A stretch of 64,000 bases of DNA, taken from contig CAADGE010000048.1 in the NCBI GenBank assembly GCA_900696465.1, positions 393,523-457,522 on the forward strand. Direction: 5' to 3'. The DNA comes from an uncultured Planctomycetota bacterium. GTDB lineage: Bacteria; Planctomycetota; Phycisphaerae; UBA1845; UTPLA1. A program made the position numbers and the translations under genes. This document shows, piece by piece, positions 45,469-54,200 of this stretch; position 1 is the stretch's first letter, and each line of letters begins with the position of its first letter. The notes under the pieces were generated by a model. The model saw only the letters and a list, made by a program, of their open reading frames with translations, was not told the DNA's origin and searched no databases.

Positions 45469-45580
45469 ACGTAGCTGGCTCCTGCGTCAGGCGAGGACAC
45501 GGTCCAATCAGGTGCCGGCTACCACGGATCGCACGGGGCGACCTGCGGCAGGATCCTCAGGACCGAGCCCGATGAATCAT

Positions 45581-45608
45581 AAGATAGCAGTGAAGTCGTT
45601 CTGGTCAA
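45581..45608 (-). promoter_or_regulatory. Promoter upstream of the membrane protein / rnfCD unit
   Basis: On the minus strand TTGACC (plus 45603-45608) is 16 nt from TATCTT (plus 45581-45586). It lies between lpxA and the membrane protein. The leader is about 110 nt and GC-rich, with a CCTGAGGATCCTG segment; no riboswitch class is recognised. Confidence 0.45.
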
Positions 45609-45637
45609 GCTGGACGGGCCGCAGCGAGCGGTCATAG

Positions 45638-46447
45638 CTACTCTAGTTCGGCCGACTGCTCCTGCTCAACTTTCCACCCGCCGGCGAAACCCAGCTTTGA
45701 CGGGCTTGTGCAGAAGTCGACGATCCGCCTGCCCGCTTTGGTCTTCACTTCGCCGGCCAGCTTCTCAACGGCCTTGCGAAACGTTAATCCGGAGCGATAG
45801 AGCGTGCGATAGGCCTGCCGGACTTCGAGGATATCCTCCGGCGTGAACTGTCCACTGCGCCGCAGGCCGATGGCGTTGTGCCCGGCGCATTGCGACTCGT
45901 AGAGGGCCTTCATGTATGGTGGGACATCCTTCCCCAATCGCGTGCCGCCGCCGACCATGACGTACTCGCCGATGCGACAGAATTGGTGAACAAGCGAGTA
46001 GCCACTGATGATCGCGTTGTCGCCGACGATCACATGGCCCGACAGCGCCGCGCAGTTGTACAGCTTCACGCCGTTGCCCAGTTCGCAGTTGTGGCCGATG
46101 TGGGCGTAGCCGAGGATGAAGCAGTTCTCACCGAGGATCGTCCAGCTCTCCGGCTGAGTGCCACGGTGGATCGAGGCGAACTCGCGGATGATCGTGCCCG
46201 CGCCGATGCGGCAGTACGACCGCTCGCCTGTGAAGTGAAAATCCTGCGGCAGATGGCCGACGACCGCGCCGGGATGTATCTGGCAGCGGTCACCGATCTC
46301 CGTCCAGCCGGAGAGGTACGCATTCGGATAGACCTTGACGTTTTCGCCGAGCTTGACCGGCCCCTCAATGACGGCGTGCGGCCCGATGTCGCACGAAGCG
46401 GGAACGGTGGCATCCTTATCGATGATGGCGGTGGGGTGGATGGGCAT
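45638..46447 (-). CDS. lpxA: Acyl-ACP:UDP-N-acetylglucosamine O-acyltransferase
   Basis: The 269-residue left-handed beta-helix protein starts lipid A synthesis by acylating UDP-GlcNAc in the cytoplasm. Hexapeptide repeats run from residue 3 to about 180. The catalytic histidine is in YAHIGHNCELGNGV, and VHQFCRIGEYVMVGG follows in the canonical order. A C-terminal alpha-helical part completes LpxA. An ATG three codons upstream (46456) is also possible. Its presence supports an outer membrane with lipid A. It lies downstream of the acyl-CoA/AMP ligase with 183 nt of repeat-rich sequence between. Confidence 0.92.
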   Translation of the reverse strand: MPIHPTAIIDKDATVPASCDIGPHAVIEGPVKLGENVKVYPNAYLSGWTEIGDRCQIHPGAVVGHLPQDFHFTGERSYCRIGAGTIIREFASIHRGTQPESWTILGENCFILGYAHIGHNCELGNGVKLYNCAALSGHVIVGDNAIISGYSLVHQFCRIGEYVMVGGGTRLGKDVPPYMKALYESQCAGHNAIGLRRSGQFTPEDILEVRQAYRTLYRSGLTFRKAVEKLAGEVKTKAGRRIVDFCTSPSKLGFAGGWKVEQEQSAELE

Positions 46448-46488
46448 CGCGTGCAAAGCTCCTCTTGGTCCGACCAGCGATTGTAAGG

Positions 46489-46545
46489 TGGAAACGCCAG
46501 AAGGGGGAAACGTCCGAAGAGGGCCAAGGACTCGAGGGGCCGAGT
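46489..46545. repeat. Degenerate composite repeat words upstream of lpxA
   Basis: GGAAACGCC, GGGAAACGTCCGAAG, AGGGCCAAGG and GAGGGGCCGAGTGGC follow each other. They match in kind and partly in order the words in the mutL linker. The segment is intergenic. Confidence 0.45.
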
Positions 46546-46630
46546 GGCAACACCATCAAGTTCAAATACCAGAGCGCGAATCTGGGCAGTCCCGGCGAGC
46601 CGTGACTTCCCCGTGTCGACGTCTCTACGT

Positions 46631-48388
46631 TCATTCCTTGAACTGCTTGTCTTTGTACGCCTCATACAGCGGCTTGAGCTTGCCGCGTTGGTACTTGCCG
46701 GTGCTGGTGACCGGGATGTCGTCGCCGAAGATGACGACCTTAGGCACCTTGGGCCACGGCAGGCGCTCTTTACAGTATGCGATTACATCTTGCTCTGTCA
46801 CTTTCGCGTCGGACTGTAACTGCACGTATGCGCCGACCTCCTCGCCCCAGTACCGGTTGTCGAAACCGACGGCCAGGCCGACGCGGACGCCGGGCATGCT
46901 CATCAGCACTTCGTCAATCTCGAACGGCGACAGGTTGATGCCGCCGCGGATGATCAACTCCTTGATGCGGCCGGTAATGAAGTAATACTGCCGATCGCCG
47001 GGACCGTGCAGACGAAAACCCTCGTCGCCGCTGCGGAACCAGCCGTGCTTGAAGGCGTCGGCGTTGGCCTGCGGGTTGTGGAAGTAACACGTCATGACGT
47101 TATGCCCACGGATGACGATCTCGCCCTTCTGTCCTTCGGCAACGACCACGCCGTTTTCATCGTGGATCGACATCACGTTCGTATCAACCGGGCAGCCGAT
47201 CGACGGGAAACCATGATCGTACATCCAGTGCGTGTGGTCCTCCCATTCCAGATCGATCGGCAGGAAGCACGAGTAGCAGACCGTCTCGGAGAGACCGTAG
47301 CCGTGGACGATCCGCAGACCGAACTTGTCCTGAAAGTCGCGGGCGAGTTCAACGGAGAGCGGTCCGGCGCCACAGATGAAGTGGCGGAAGTTCGGGATGT
47401 CCTCCTGCACGCACTCCTCGTCGGCCTCGATGAGAAATTGCAACAGCGTGGGCACGACACTGACAATCGCCACGTCGTGGCGGGCGAGCTTTCTCCAGAA
47501 ACCGCCGCTGCGGAATCGCCGGTTCACGACGACCTGCGCCGCGGCATAGGCGGGGGTCAGCAGGGTCACCACGATGCCGTTGACGTGATGGATCGGCAGG
47601 ACGTTCATCATGACCGTGTGCTGATCGATCCCGTGCCATCGGGTGATGGCGTAGGCGTCTGCAAGCATCTGATGCTGTGTGAGGACGACGCCCTTGGGGT
47701 TGCCGGTCGTGCCGGATGTATAGACGACGAGCGCGTCGGCATGCGGGTCGACATCCTGCGGGGCAGGCAGCAACGGTTTGCCGTCAAAGCGATCGAGCAC
47801 AGCGTTGAAATCCTCCCAGCCGGCGCTCGCGGCGTCGGGCCGATTCGTGCCGTCGAGGATGATCGCCCGCTTGATGTTCGATCCAACGGCCTTTTCGACT
47901 CCGGTGAAGTTCTCGCGCGTGGATGCATGGGCGACGAGCAACGACGCTTCGGAGTTCGTCACGATGTAACCAATGCGGTCATCCGCCTCGCTGGGATTCA
48001 CCGGTACGACGCGGGCCCCCAGCCGCCAGACGGCGAAGTAGATCGCAACGGTCAGCGGTTGGTTGATCGTCAGCGTGGCGACGGACCCGCCGGCGCGAAT
48101 TCCGTAATGCGTCGAGAGCAGCCCGGCAATGCGGTCGATCAGCTCCGAGAAATCGCGGAAGTTGAACTCGGCGGCCGGCTTCTCATCGTCGGCCGCGCAG
48201 GGGTAATAGGCGAGCCAGGTACGCTCGGCGTGGTTGCCGCTAAGATTTTCCCACATCTCAACAAAGTTGGCGAACGGCAGCACGTCTGACAGGTCCGGCA
48301 GCGGCTCGCAATGATGCGCCGCCTCGATGAGCTTATGCGTGGCTTCGTCCATGGACTTCGCGTCGAATCGGATCGGTTGTATTGCCAT
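46631..48388 (-). CDS. AMP-dependent acyl-CoA synthetase / ligase
   Basis: The 585-residue ANL-superfamily adenylating enzyme has the P-loop YTSGTTGNPKGVVLTQHQ, the A4/A5-type YGLSETVCYS, SGDEGF, and the hinge GRIKELIIRGGINLSPFEI. The catalytic lysine is in STGKYQRGKL near the C-terminus. Such enzymes activate a carboxylate as acyl-AMP and then form a CoA thioester. The acid substrate is unknown. ATG 48388 has AGGAGG 9 nt upstream and is preferred over the in-frame 48448. It is divergent from the Ser/Ala-rich protein gene. A link to the beta-oxidation genes at 53359 is possible but not shown. Confidence 0.88.
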   Translation of the reverse strand: MAIQPIRFDAKSMDEATHKLIEAAHHCEPLPDLSDVLPFANFVEMWENLSGNHAERTWLAYYPCAADDEKPAAEFNFRDFSELIDRIAGLLSTHYGIRAGGSVATLTINQPLTVAIYFAVWRLGARVVPVNPSEADDRIGYIVTNSEASLLVAHASTRENFTGVEKAVGSNIKRAIILDGTNRPDAASAGWEDFNAVLDRFDGKPLLPAPQDVDPHADALVVYTSGTTGNPKGVVLTQHQMLADAYAITRWHGIDQHTVMMNVLPIHHVNGIVVTLLTPAYAAAQVVVNRRFRSGGFWRKLARHDVAIVSVVPTLLQFLIEADEECVQEDIPNFRHFICGAGPLSVELARDFQDKFGLRIVHGYGLSETVCYSCFLPIDLEWEDHTHWMYDHGFPSIGCPVDTNVMSIHDENGVVVAEGQKGEIVIRGHNVMTCYFHNPQANADAFKHGWFRSGDEGFRLHGPGDRQYYFITGRIKELIIRGGINLSPFEIDEVLMSMPGVRVGLAVGFDNRYWGEEVGAYVQLQSDAKVTEQDVIAYCKERLPWPKVPKVVIFGDDIPVTSTGKYQRGKLKPLYEAYKDKQFKE

Positions 48389-48672
48389 CTGTGCTGACCT
48401 CCTGTGCCGCTCGAAGGAAGTGGTGCATCGGATTCTGCCATCATTCAATCAAACATGCGCCCAGGCCGCAACGGTCACGCCCGCGAGTGCCCTGCCGCGA
48501 TGACGCTGCCTGCCTTCCGAAAATCGCGATCCTCTGGCCTCCGAAATCGGTCTGCAGATCACTAACCCCCTGCGGCGATCGCGTGTCTAACGAGCAGCCC
48601 GGACGATGGGTCCGGCAAAGGCAGACGGGGCATGGCATCAGAAAATGCCAATGGCAAGAAAGGAGTGAGCCC

Positions 48673-49392
48673 ATGTCACGTTCTATCGCATTCGCACTCG
48701 CAATTCTGGCTTCAAGTTCCCTGTCGGCCCGCGCGGCCGAGGTCGTGGCCTATTCCATCGCAACGAACGGCGGACAGGCCTCGTCCACGGCGACGGCCGT
48801 TGGCAATGCAAACTCTTCGGCTTACTCGGCTGCCACCAACGGCGGGCAGGCGATCTCAAATTCTCACGCCGTCGGAATCGGCAACGGGTTTGCCAACAGT
48901 TCCTCGGTGGCGCTGGCCGATCGCGGACTGGCCGTCAGCAATTCCCGCGCTGACGCCCGGGGGCTCTTCGGCAGCGCTGCCCTGGCCAACAGCGAGAGCA
49001 CGGCGGCGACCGTCGGCGGCGTGGCGCTCTCGAACAGTCTGGCCGAGGCGGACGGTCGCTTCAATTCCGTCGCGGACAGTCGCTCGTCGTCGCTGGCTCT
49101 GAGCCATTTCGGCATCGCCCGCAGCGACAGCCATGCCCGATCGGATGGCCTCTTCGGCGGTCGCGCCTTGGCGGTGAGCGACTCAGTGGCCGATACCCGC
49201 GGCGGCGTGGCGGACAGCCGCGTCCGGGCGATGGCCGGTGCGCGAAACTTCGGCTCGGCCCATGCAAACGGCCTGGGTGTCAGCATGAGCGGCCCTCGAA
49301 ACGTGGCCAATGCCCGGGTGACAGCGGTCAGCCGTGCGGAGCGTTTCGGCCGCAGCCACTCGGAAGGCATGATGGTTCGCGTACGACCGTAA
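48673..49392 (+). CDS. Secreted Ser/Ala/Asn-rich repeat protein
   Basis: The 239-residue product has a clean signal peptide (MSRSIAFALAILASSSLSARA). The rest consists of irregular repeats of about 18-22 residues in which GG or G-L-F-G turns alternate with S/A/N-x-S strings (for example NGGQAISNSHAVGIGNGFAN, GLFGSAALANSESTAAT, GLFGGRALAVSDSVADT). The spacing is like a short beta-solenoid or fibre. There is no cysteine. ATG 48673 follows AAAGGAG at ideal distance. It precedes a similar smaller protein. The function is unknown; surface fibre or matrix is a guess. Hairpins CCGGAC/GTCCGG and GGCAT/ATGCC lie in the leader (48599-48650). Confidence 0.65.
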   Translation: MSRSIAFALAILASSSLSARAAEVVAYSIATNGGQASSTATAVGNANSSAYSAATNGGQAISNSHAVGIGNGFANSSSVALADRGLAVSNSRADARGLFGSAALANSESTAATVGGVALSNSLAEADGRFNSVADSRSSSLALSHFGIARSDSHARSDGLFGGRALAVSDSVADTRGGVADSRVRAMAGARNFGSAHANGLGVSMSGPRNVANARVTAVSRAERFGRSHSEGMMVRVRP

Positions 49393-49504
49393 CCCCCGGG
49401 GCGCTGCGTCGGTGCCCTCCACCCGCACCGGCGCAGGCCCCACACAGGACGATCTTGGGATTGATGATTCCGAAACACGGCTTCCAACCATGGAGACCCT
49501 GACC

Positions 49505-50053
49505 ATGACCAGCAAAATGAATCGAATGATGCGACGAGCAGTCTGTATTTCAGCCGCTCTCGCAGCGGCCCTGATGATGAGTGCCCTCTCGACAGCACAG
49601 GCAAACGAGGCCTCCACGAGCGCCAGTGTCACGCAGATCGGCGGGCTACCCGGCACGGCAACTGCCACGGCGGCCTACAACGGGAGCGGCGTCGGCCAGG
49701 CCCGGACGCACACGCGGAGCGGACAAGTCTCCTTCGGCCAAGGTGTGGCCTTCGGCGTGGGCCCCGAGGGGATCAGCTTCTCGGCGAGCTATGCAGTCGG
49801 CGGACGCTTCCTCCCGGCGACGGCGAGCACGTTCAACCTGTCGATCGGACGCGACGGCAGCGTAGCCGGCTCGAACGGTCTGGTGGTCGCGAGCCCCGCC
49901 CCCCTGAACTCCGCCAGTGCCGGCGGCTTTGCACGATCGCAATTCGGCGGCTCGGTCGCCGGTGCGACGGTCGGCGGCCGCAGCAACCCCTTCGGCCAGG
50001 TGATCGGCCGATCGAATTCATTTTCAACACCGCCGCGGCGTATGTGGAGGTAA
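49505..50053 (+). CDS. Secreted Gly/Ser/Ala-rich protein
   Basis: The 182-residue product has a signal peptide (AVCISAALAAALMMSALSTAQA). A Gly/Ser/Ala/Phe-rich mature part follows, with repeated aromatic-glycine strings (SFGQGVAFGVGPEGISFSASYAVGG, NPFGQVIGRSNSF). It has no cysteines after the signal. Composition and position suggest it belongs with the 48673 protein. GGAG at 49492-49495 supports ATG 49505; the frame runs up to 49412. A good terminator follows at 50085. The function is unknown. Confidence 0.6.
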   Translation: MTSKMNRMMRRAVCISAALAAALMMSALSTAQANEASTSASVTQIGGLPGTATATAAYNGSGVGQARTHTRSGQVSFGQGVAFGVGPEGISFSASYAVGGRFLPATASTFNLSIGRDGSVAGSNGLVVASPAPLNSASAGGFARSQFGGSVAGATVGGRSNPFGQVIGRSNSFSTPPRRMWR

Positions 50054-50084
50054 TTCGTACTCTTACGGTGTGCCGCGCAGGAAC

Positions 50085-50114
50085 AAAGCCCCGGGAATCA
50101 TGCCGGGGCTTTTC
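50085..50114 (+). terminator. Terminator after the Gly/Ser-rich protein gene
   Basis: AGCCCCGG (50087-50094) pairs with CCGGGGCT (50103-50110) around an 8-nt loop and runs into TTTTCT. It is a textbook intrinsic terminator. The next 108 nt hold nothing recognisable before the promoter at 50223. Confidence 0.85.
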
Positions 50115-50222
50115 TAATTCTGTCCAAGACCGCTTCTTAATCCTGAATCCACATTGCGACATTTGGCGCAACCCGGATGAAACCAGAGGAAGCATTCTGT
50201 TTAGCAGAACTCGAATTTGTCC

Positions 50223-50252
50223 TTGAAAATCAAGCATCAGATTCTGTATACT
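50223..50252 (+). promoter_or_regulatory. Promoter upstream of the metalloprotease gene
   Basis: TTGAAA (50223-50228) is separated by 18 nt from TATACT (50247-50252). The predicted start is near 50259, giving a leader of about 105 nt that contains AAGGAGG at about 50270. Confidence 0.5.
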
Positions 50253-50364
50253 CGATAGACCTATCCCGAAGGAGGCCACCCAACGATACGAGCGAAAACC
50301 CTGAACGCTGACGAGTTGCTTCGCAGATGCGATCCTTGCCCGGTTCTTACGTGAAGGTCGAATC

Positions 50365-51996
50365 ATGAAATCATGCCGTCGTCCTATCCAGCGAGTACCG
50401 TGGCGTCTATTATCGATCTGCCTATGCGGCTTGCTTGTTCGTCCGGCTATGCTCCGCGGCGAAGATGAGTTCATCGCCGTTCGCGTACAAGTCAATGTCT
50501 ATTCAAACGCGACCGTGACGGAGGCGCAGGCCAATGAAGTCCTCGATCGCGCCAACGTCGTCTACTTGAATGCGAAGGCCAATCTTCATGTCTACAAAGT
50601 GAAGTATTATAACAATGAAAGACCTCCAAACGGCGAACACTCACGGCTGACGGAGGCAGATCGCCGGGCCATCTTCAAATCGGCACTGGATAGCCCGACC
50701 AAGAAGCTCGCTCTGTGTTTCGTCGAGCAGCCGAACATCAATCGCTTAGACGCAATTGGCATCTGTCTGGAGAATGGTCCTGTCAGTATCATCAAGCTGA
50801 GCAACCACTCGGACAATATCAAGCGCGCCGGCGATACGACAGCCCACGAATTCGGGCATTCCTTCGGGCTGGATGACATCAATGACCCCAAAAATCTGAT
50901 GCACGAACGTGATAGTGGATCAGAGCTCGGCTTGACCGACGCGCAGCGCCGGACCATTAAGAAAAATGCATTGCCCTATCATCACCCGGTCAAGAAAAAA
51001 GAGTCGAAGAAGGAGCCGGCACAGACAAAGCCCAAGTCGAGCGGCATGTCGTTTCACTTCAATTCCACGAATCCAGCCGCACCGGACTATCTAAATGTCG
51101 CCATCGTCAGCATGGCCTCCGAAGATGAGAATCCCGATTTTGATGTACGCATTCAACTGCTGGGACTGATGCCTGTGCCCGGCGCCGCAGGGCTTTACCG
51201 CCTGCTCTTCGATACAGACAACAACCCGGGAACCGGCGTCGTCATTCTCGGCTATCCAGGGATCGACAAGGAACTGCGTGTGAACACCTTTCCGAGCGGT
51301 GATATCATGTACCGCTGTCGGAATATTGCGACAAACACCTTCACATCCCTCAGTGGAACCCGCAAGACGTGCGTAGAACATCAGGACTACGTCGTTCCCT
51401 CGATCGACGAAGACATGGCCCACGCCTTTGAGTTCAGCGTACCCAAGACCCTCCTCGACCTGAACGGCGGCCGGTTTTACAACGTGAAGGTGATCGTTCA
51501 GCAGGGACTCACGATCTACGATGAATTCCAATTTGAGCTGGACCTGTCCGCGGAACAGGCCGGGCCGCAACTTTCGACGACAACCGGGCAGATCGGACCC
51601 GGGTCATTCTCGGTCACATTGGAGGGCAGCCAGTTTGAACCCAATGCGGAAATCAAACTGATGGCCAATCGCACTGTTCTTGCGACACTCTATTCAGATT
51701 TGAATGGCACATTTACTGAGACCGTGACCATTCCAAGCTGCACACCTGGCGATGTCTTGTACCTTTTTGCGGTCGAGACAATCTCGCAGGATGACGCCTA
51801 TACGGTCGTCCATCGTATCCCGTCTGCTTGCGACGCAAACTGTGATGGCGTCGTGAACACCGCCGACATCCCATTCTTCGCCAGAGTTCTGCTCGGCCTG
51901 GCCTCGCCGTGCTCTCCCTGTGCCGGAGACATCAATGCGGATGGCGCTCTGGATGCCTTGGACATCAAAAAGTTTATCGAATACCTGCAAGACTGA
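50365..51996 (+). CDS. Secreted metzincin-type metalloprotease with dockerin domain
   Basis: The 543-residue product has a signal-like N-terminus (LLSICLCGLLVRPAML). The zinc motif HEFGHSFGLDD (161-171) fits HExxHxxGxxD of metzincins, and NLMHE about eight residues later can serve as the Met-turn. A Lys-rich linker (KKKESKKEPAQTKPK, about 209-224) leads to a beta-rich domain of about 180 residues. An Ig/TIG-like domain follows, then a C-terminal dockerin-like pair (DANCDGVVNTADI, DINADGALDALDI). It probably cleaves proteins outside the cell and is anchored or assembled via the dockerin. The protease fold around the active site is short, so substrate specificity is unknown. Confidence 0.82.
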   Translation: MKSCRRPIQRVPWRLLSICLCGLLVRPAMLRGEDEFIAVRVQVNVYSNATVTEAQANEVLDRANVVYLNAKANLHVYKVKYYNNERPPNGEHSRLTEADRRAIFKSALDSPTKKLALCFVEQPNINRLDAIGICLENGPVSIIKLSNHSDNIKRAGDTTAHEFGHSFGLDDINDPKNLMHERDSGSELGLTDAQRRTIKKNALPYHHPVKKKESKKEPAQTKPKSSGMSFHFNSTNPAAPDYLNVAIVSMASEDENPDFDVRIQLLGLMPVPGAAGLYRLLFDTDNNPGTGVVILGYPGIDKELRVNTFPSGDIMYRCRNIATNTFTSLSGTRKTCVEHQDYVVPSIDEDMAHAFEFSVPKTLLDLNGGRFYNVKVIVQQGLTIYDEFQFELDLSAEQAGPQLSTTTGQIGPGSFSVTLEGSQFEPNAEIKLMANRTVLATLYSDLNGTFTETVTIPSCTPGDVLYLFAVETISQDDAYTVVHRIPSACDANCDGVVNTADIPFFARVLLGLASPCSPCAGDINADGALDALDIKKFIEYLQD

Positions 51997-52133
51997 CCGT
52001 AGAGTAGCGGCTTGAAATCAGCCACGCGTCGATAACTCAACGAAAGCAAACCATTCGATCCGGTCAATCGACGGAAGAGGGGGCGAAGTCCCGAGATTGA
52101 GCTTGCGCCAACTGGCAAACTGCTTCACTTCAA

Positions 52134-53174
52134 TTATCCAATCATCGCCGCGTACTCGCGCAGCTCCTGACGGAAGCCCCGCAGTTTGATGCCGAAGTCG
52201 CGTTCGACAGGACCGATGTCGCAGACCGAGTCCTCCTGCGACATCTGCACCTGCCCGACGTTGAAGCGCATGTAGTTCGGGAGGACCGGTAGCTTCATGA
52301 GTGTCATCGCCAAGAACTTCGCCGCCCAGACCGGCTGACCAATGATTGGCTTCCAGTGCTTTGCGCCGGGGATCGTCTCGCGGCAGATGCGGTACAGCTC
52401 CTTCCACGAAATCGCCTCCGGTCCGCCAAGCTCGTAAATCTTCCCGATGGTCTGCGGCCTCGAAAGCGCCGCCACGAAGCAATGGGCCACGTCCTTCACG
52501 GAGACCGGCTGCAGCTTGTTCTGGCCGTCGCCGAAGTAGGGGATCACCGGCAGCGGCGTTGGAATGAAACCCAGCGCCGGTACAAACGCATCGCAGACGA
52601 ACGACTTCATCAGCCGCATGAACTCGCCTTCAGGCCCGTGAATGATGCTCGGGCGGAAGATCGTCCAGTCCAGCCCGCTGTCCTTGACGTAGCCCTCGGC
52701 GAGCCACTTAGTGCGATGGTACGCGCTCGGCGCATTCGCCCGCGTGCCCAAGGCAGACATGTGGACAATGCGCTTCACGCCCGCGGCCTTGCAGGCCTCA
52801 ACGACACGCCGCGTGCCCTCGACGTGGATGCGCTCGAAGGTCTGCCCGCGCAGTCGATTCTCGAAAATGATGCCGACGAGATGAATGCAGGCCTCGGCAC
52901 CTTCGACGGCCTTCGCAAGGGCCTCGTCATCGAAAAGGTCACCGCCGACGGCTTCGACACGGTCAGGCCCGAAGCGGGTCGCGCCGGAGAGAAAACGCGG
53001 CCGATCCCGAACCAGACAGACCGGCTTGTGCCCGCGGGCGACGAGTTCCCGCACGACGGCATTACCCACGAATCCGGTCGCGCCGGTGAGCGCGACGCGC
53101 GTGAGAAATGGCGGCTCGCTGGATGGGGATGCGGTGGGTCCGGCCTGATCGGCCTCTTTCGTGGTCGTAGTCAT
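52134..53174 (-). CDS. NDUFA9-like NAD(P)-dependent epimerase/reductase
   Basis: The 346-residue atypical short-chain dehydrogenase begins with a Thr-rich tail, then VALTGATGFVGNAVVRELVARGH, the GxxGxxG nucleotide site. SALGTRANAPSAYHRTKWLAE holds the YxxxK pair (YHRTK). It is closest in layout to the complex I NDUFA9/39-kDa accessory family and to NmrA-like proteins. ATG 53174 has AGG upstream; GTG 53189 is possible. It is divergent from the enoyl-CoA hydratase gene. The substrate is unknown. A tie to the orphan nuoD is only suggestive. Confidence 0.82.
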   Translation of the reverse strand: MTTTTKEADQAGPTASPSSEPPFLTRVALTGATGFVGNAVVRELVARGHKPVCLVRDRPRFLSGATRFGPDRVEAVGGDLFDDEALAKAVEGAEACIHLVGIIFENRLRGQTFERIHVEGTRRVVEACKAAGVKRIVHMSALGTRANAPSAYHRTKWLAEGYVKDSGLDWTIFRPSIIHGPEGEFMRLMKSFVCDAFVPALGFIPTPLPVIPYFGDGQNKLQPVSVKDVAHCFVAALSRPQTIGKIYELGGPEAISWKELYRICRETIPGAKHWKPIIGQPVWAAKFLAMTLMKLPVLPNYMRFNVGQVQMSQEDSVCDIGPVERDFGIKLRGFRQELREYAAMIG

Positions 53175-53358
53175 GATGTCGAACCTCACTCCTCGGATGT
53201 TGGACGTCGCGGGATAATAGTCCTTGCGACGAGCGAGGTAAATCAGACTCGCTGCCGGCCCTTGACGGTCATTCGTTCAGCCAAGGTCGGTGGCCCATTC
53301 TCCCACGGGCTGTATAATCTGCGACGAGCTATTGAAACGGTTGAAAAAGGACATCGCC

Positions 53359-54132
53359 ATGCCTAATCAATTCATCATGACCCAGCAGGAAGGCCCGGTC
53401 GCCATCCTGCGGCTGAATCGACCGGACGTGCTGAACGCCCTGAACATCCCGCTGATGGATGAGCTGATCACGAACGTCGAGGCCTACGACCAGGACCCCG
53501 GTGTCCGGTGCATGATCATCACCGGCAATGAACGGGCCTTCGCCGCCGGTGCGGACATCAAGGAAATGGCCGAGGCGAGCGTTGTGGATATGTACGAGCG
53601 CAACAACCTCGCCCGCTGGGAGCGAATCAAGCGTGTGCGCAAGCCGATCATCGCCGCGGTCAGCGGCTTCTGCCTGGGCGGCGGCTGCGAACTGGCCATG
53701 CACTGCGACATCCTCATCGCCAGCGAGACCGCTCGTTTCGGTCAGCCGGAGATCAACATCGGCGTGATGCCCGGCGCCGGCGGCACGCAGCGGCTCTCAA
53801 AGACGGTCGGGAAGTACCGAGCGATGGAGCTGATCCTGACGGGTCGGATGTTCACGGCAGCCGAAGCGCATGCTATGGGGCTGGTCAATCGCGTGGTCCC
53901 GGTAGAACGGTATCTGGACGAGGCGATCGCAATGGCCCGGGAGATCGCCGAGCGTTCACCGATCGCCGTTCGCGTGGCGAAAGAGGCCGTGCTCCGCGCG
54001 TTTGAGACGGGACTGTCTGACGGATTGGACTACGAGCGGAAGCTGTTCTACATGCTCTTCGCCACCGAGGATCAGAAGGAAGGAATGAAGGCATTCGTGG
54101 AGAAGCGGAAGGCGGAATACAAGGGCAGGTAG
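53359..54132 (+). CDS. Enoyl-CoA hydratase (crotonase family)
   Basis: The 257-residue crotonase-fold enzyme hydrates trans-2-enoyl-CoA. It has ITGNERAFAAGADIKEMAEAS (oxyanion hole), GFCLGGGCELAMHCDI, and ETARFGQPEINIGVMPGAGGTQRL, which contains both glutamates (E-x16-19-E) of active hydratases. ATG 53359 has AAAAGG at good spacing. It is the first gene of a four-step beta-oxidation run. In a phenylacetate context it would be PaaF-like. Confidence 0.92.
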   Translation: MPNQFIMTQQEGPVAILRLNRPDVLNALNIPLMDELITNVEAYDQDPGVRCMIITGNERAFAAGADIKEMAEASVVDMYERNNLARWERIKRVRKPIIAAVSGFCLGGGCELAMHCDILIASETARFGQPEINIGVMPGAGGTQRLSKTVGKYRAMELILTGRMFTAAEAHAMGLVNRVVPVERYLDEAIAMAREIAERSPIAVRVAKEAVLRAFETGLSDGLDYERKLFYMLFATEDQKEGMKAFVEKRKAEYKGR

Positions 54133-54200
54133 CGACCGATGGCATCGGATAGAATGCACCAGGCGTCGTGAAGATCGACGAGCCATCAAAGGATGACTTC

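Noticed and set aside
48560..48670. c-di-GMP riboswitch upstream of the Ser/Ala-rich protein
   Set aside because: A CGGCAAAGGC string is suggestive, but the paired P2/P3 arms of the consensus cannot be drawn.
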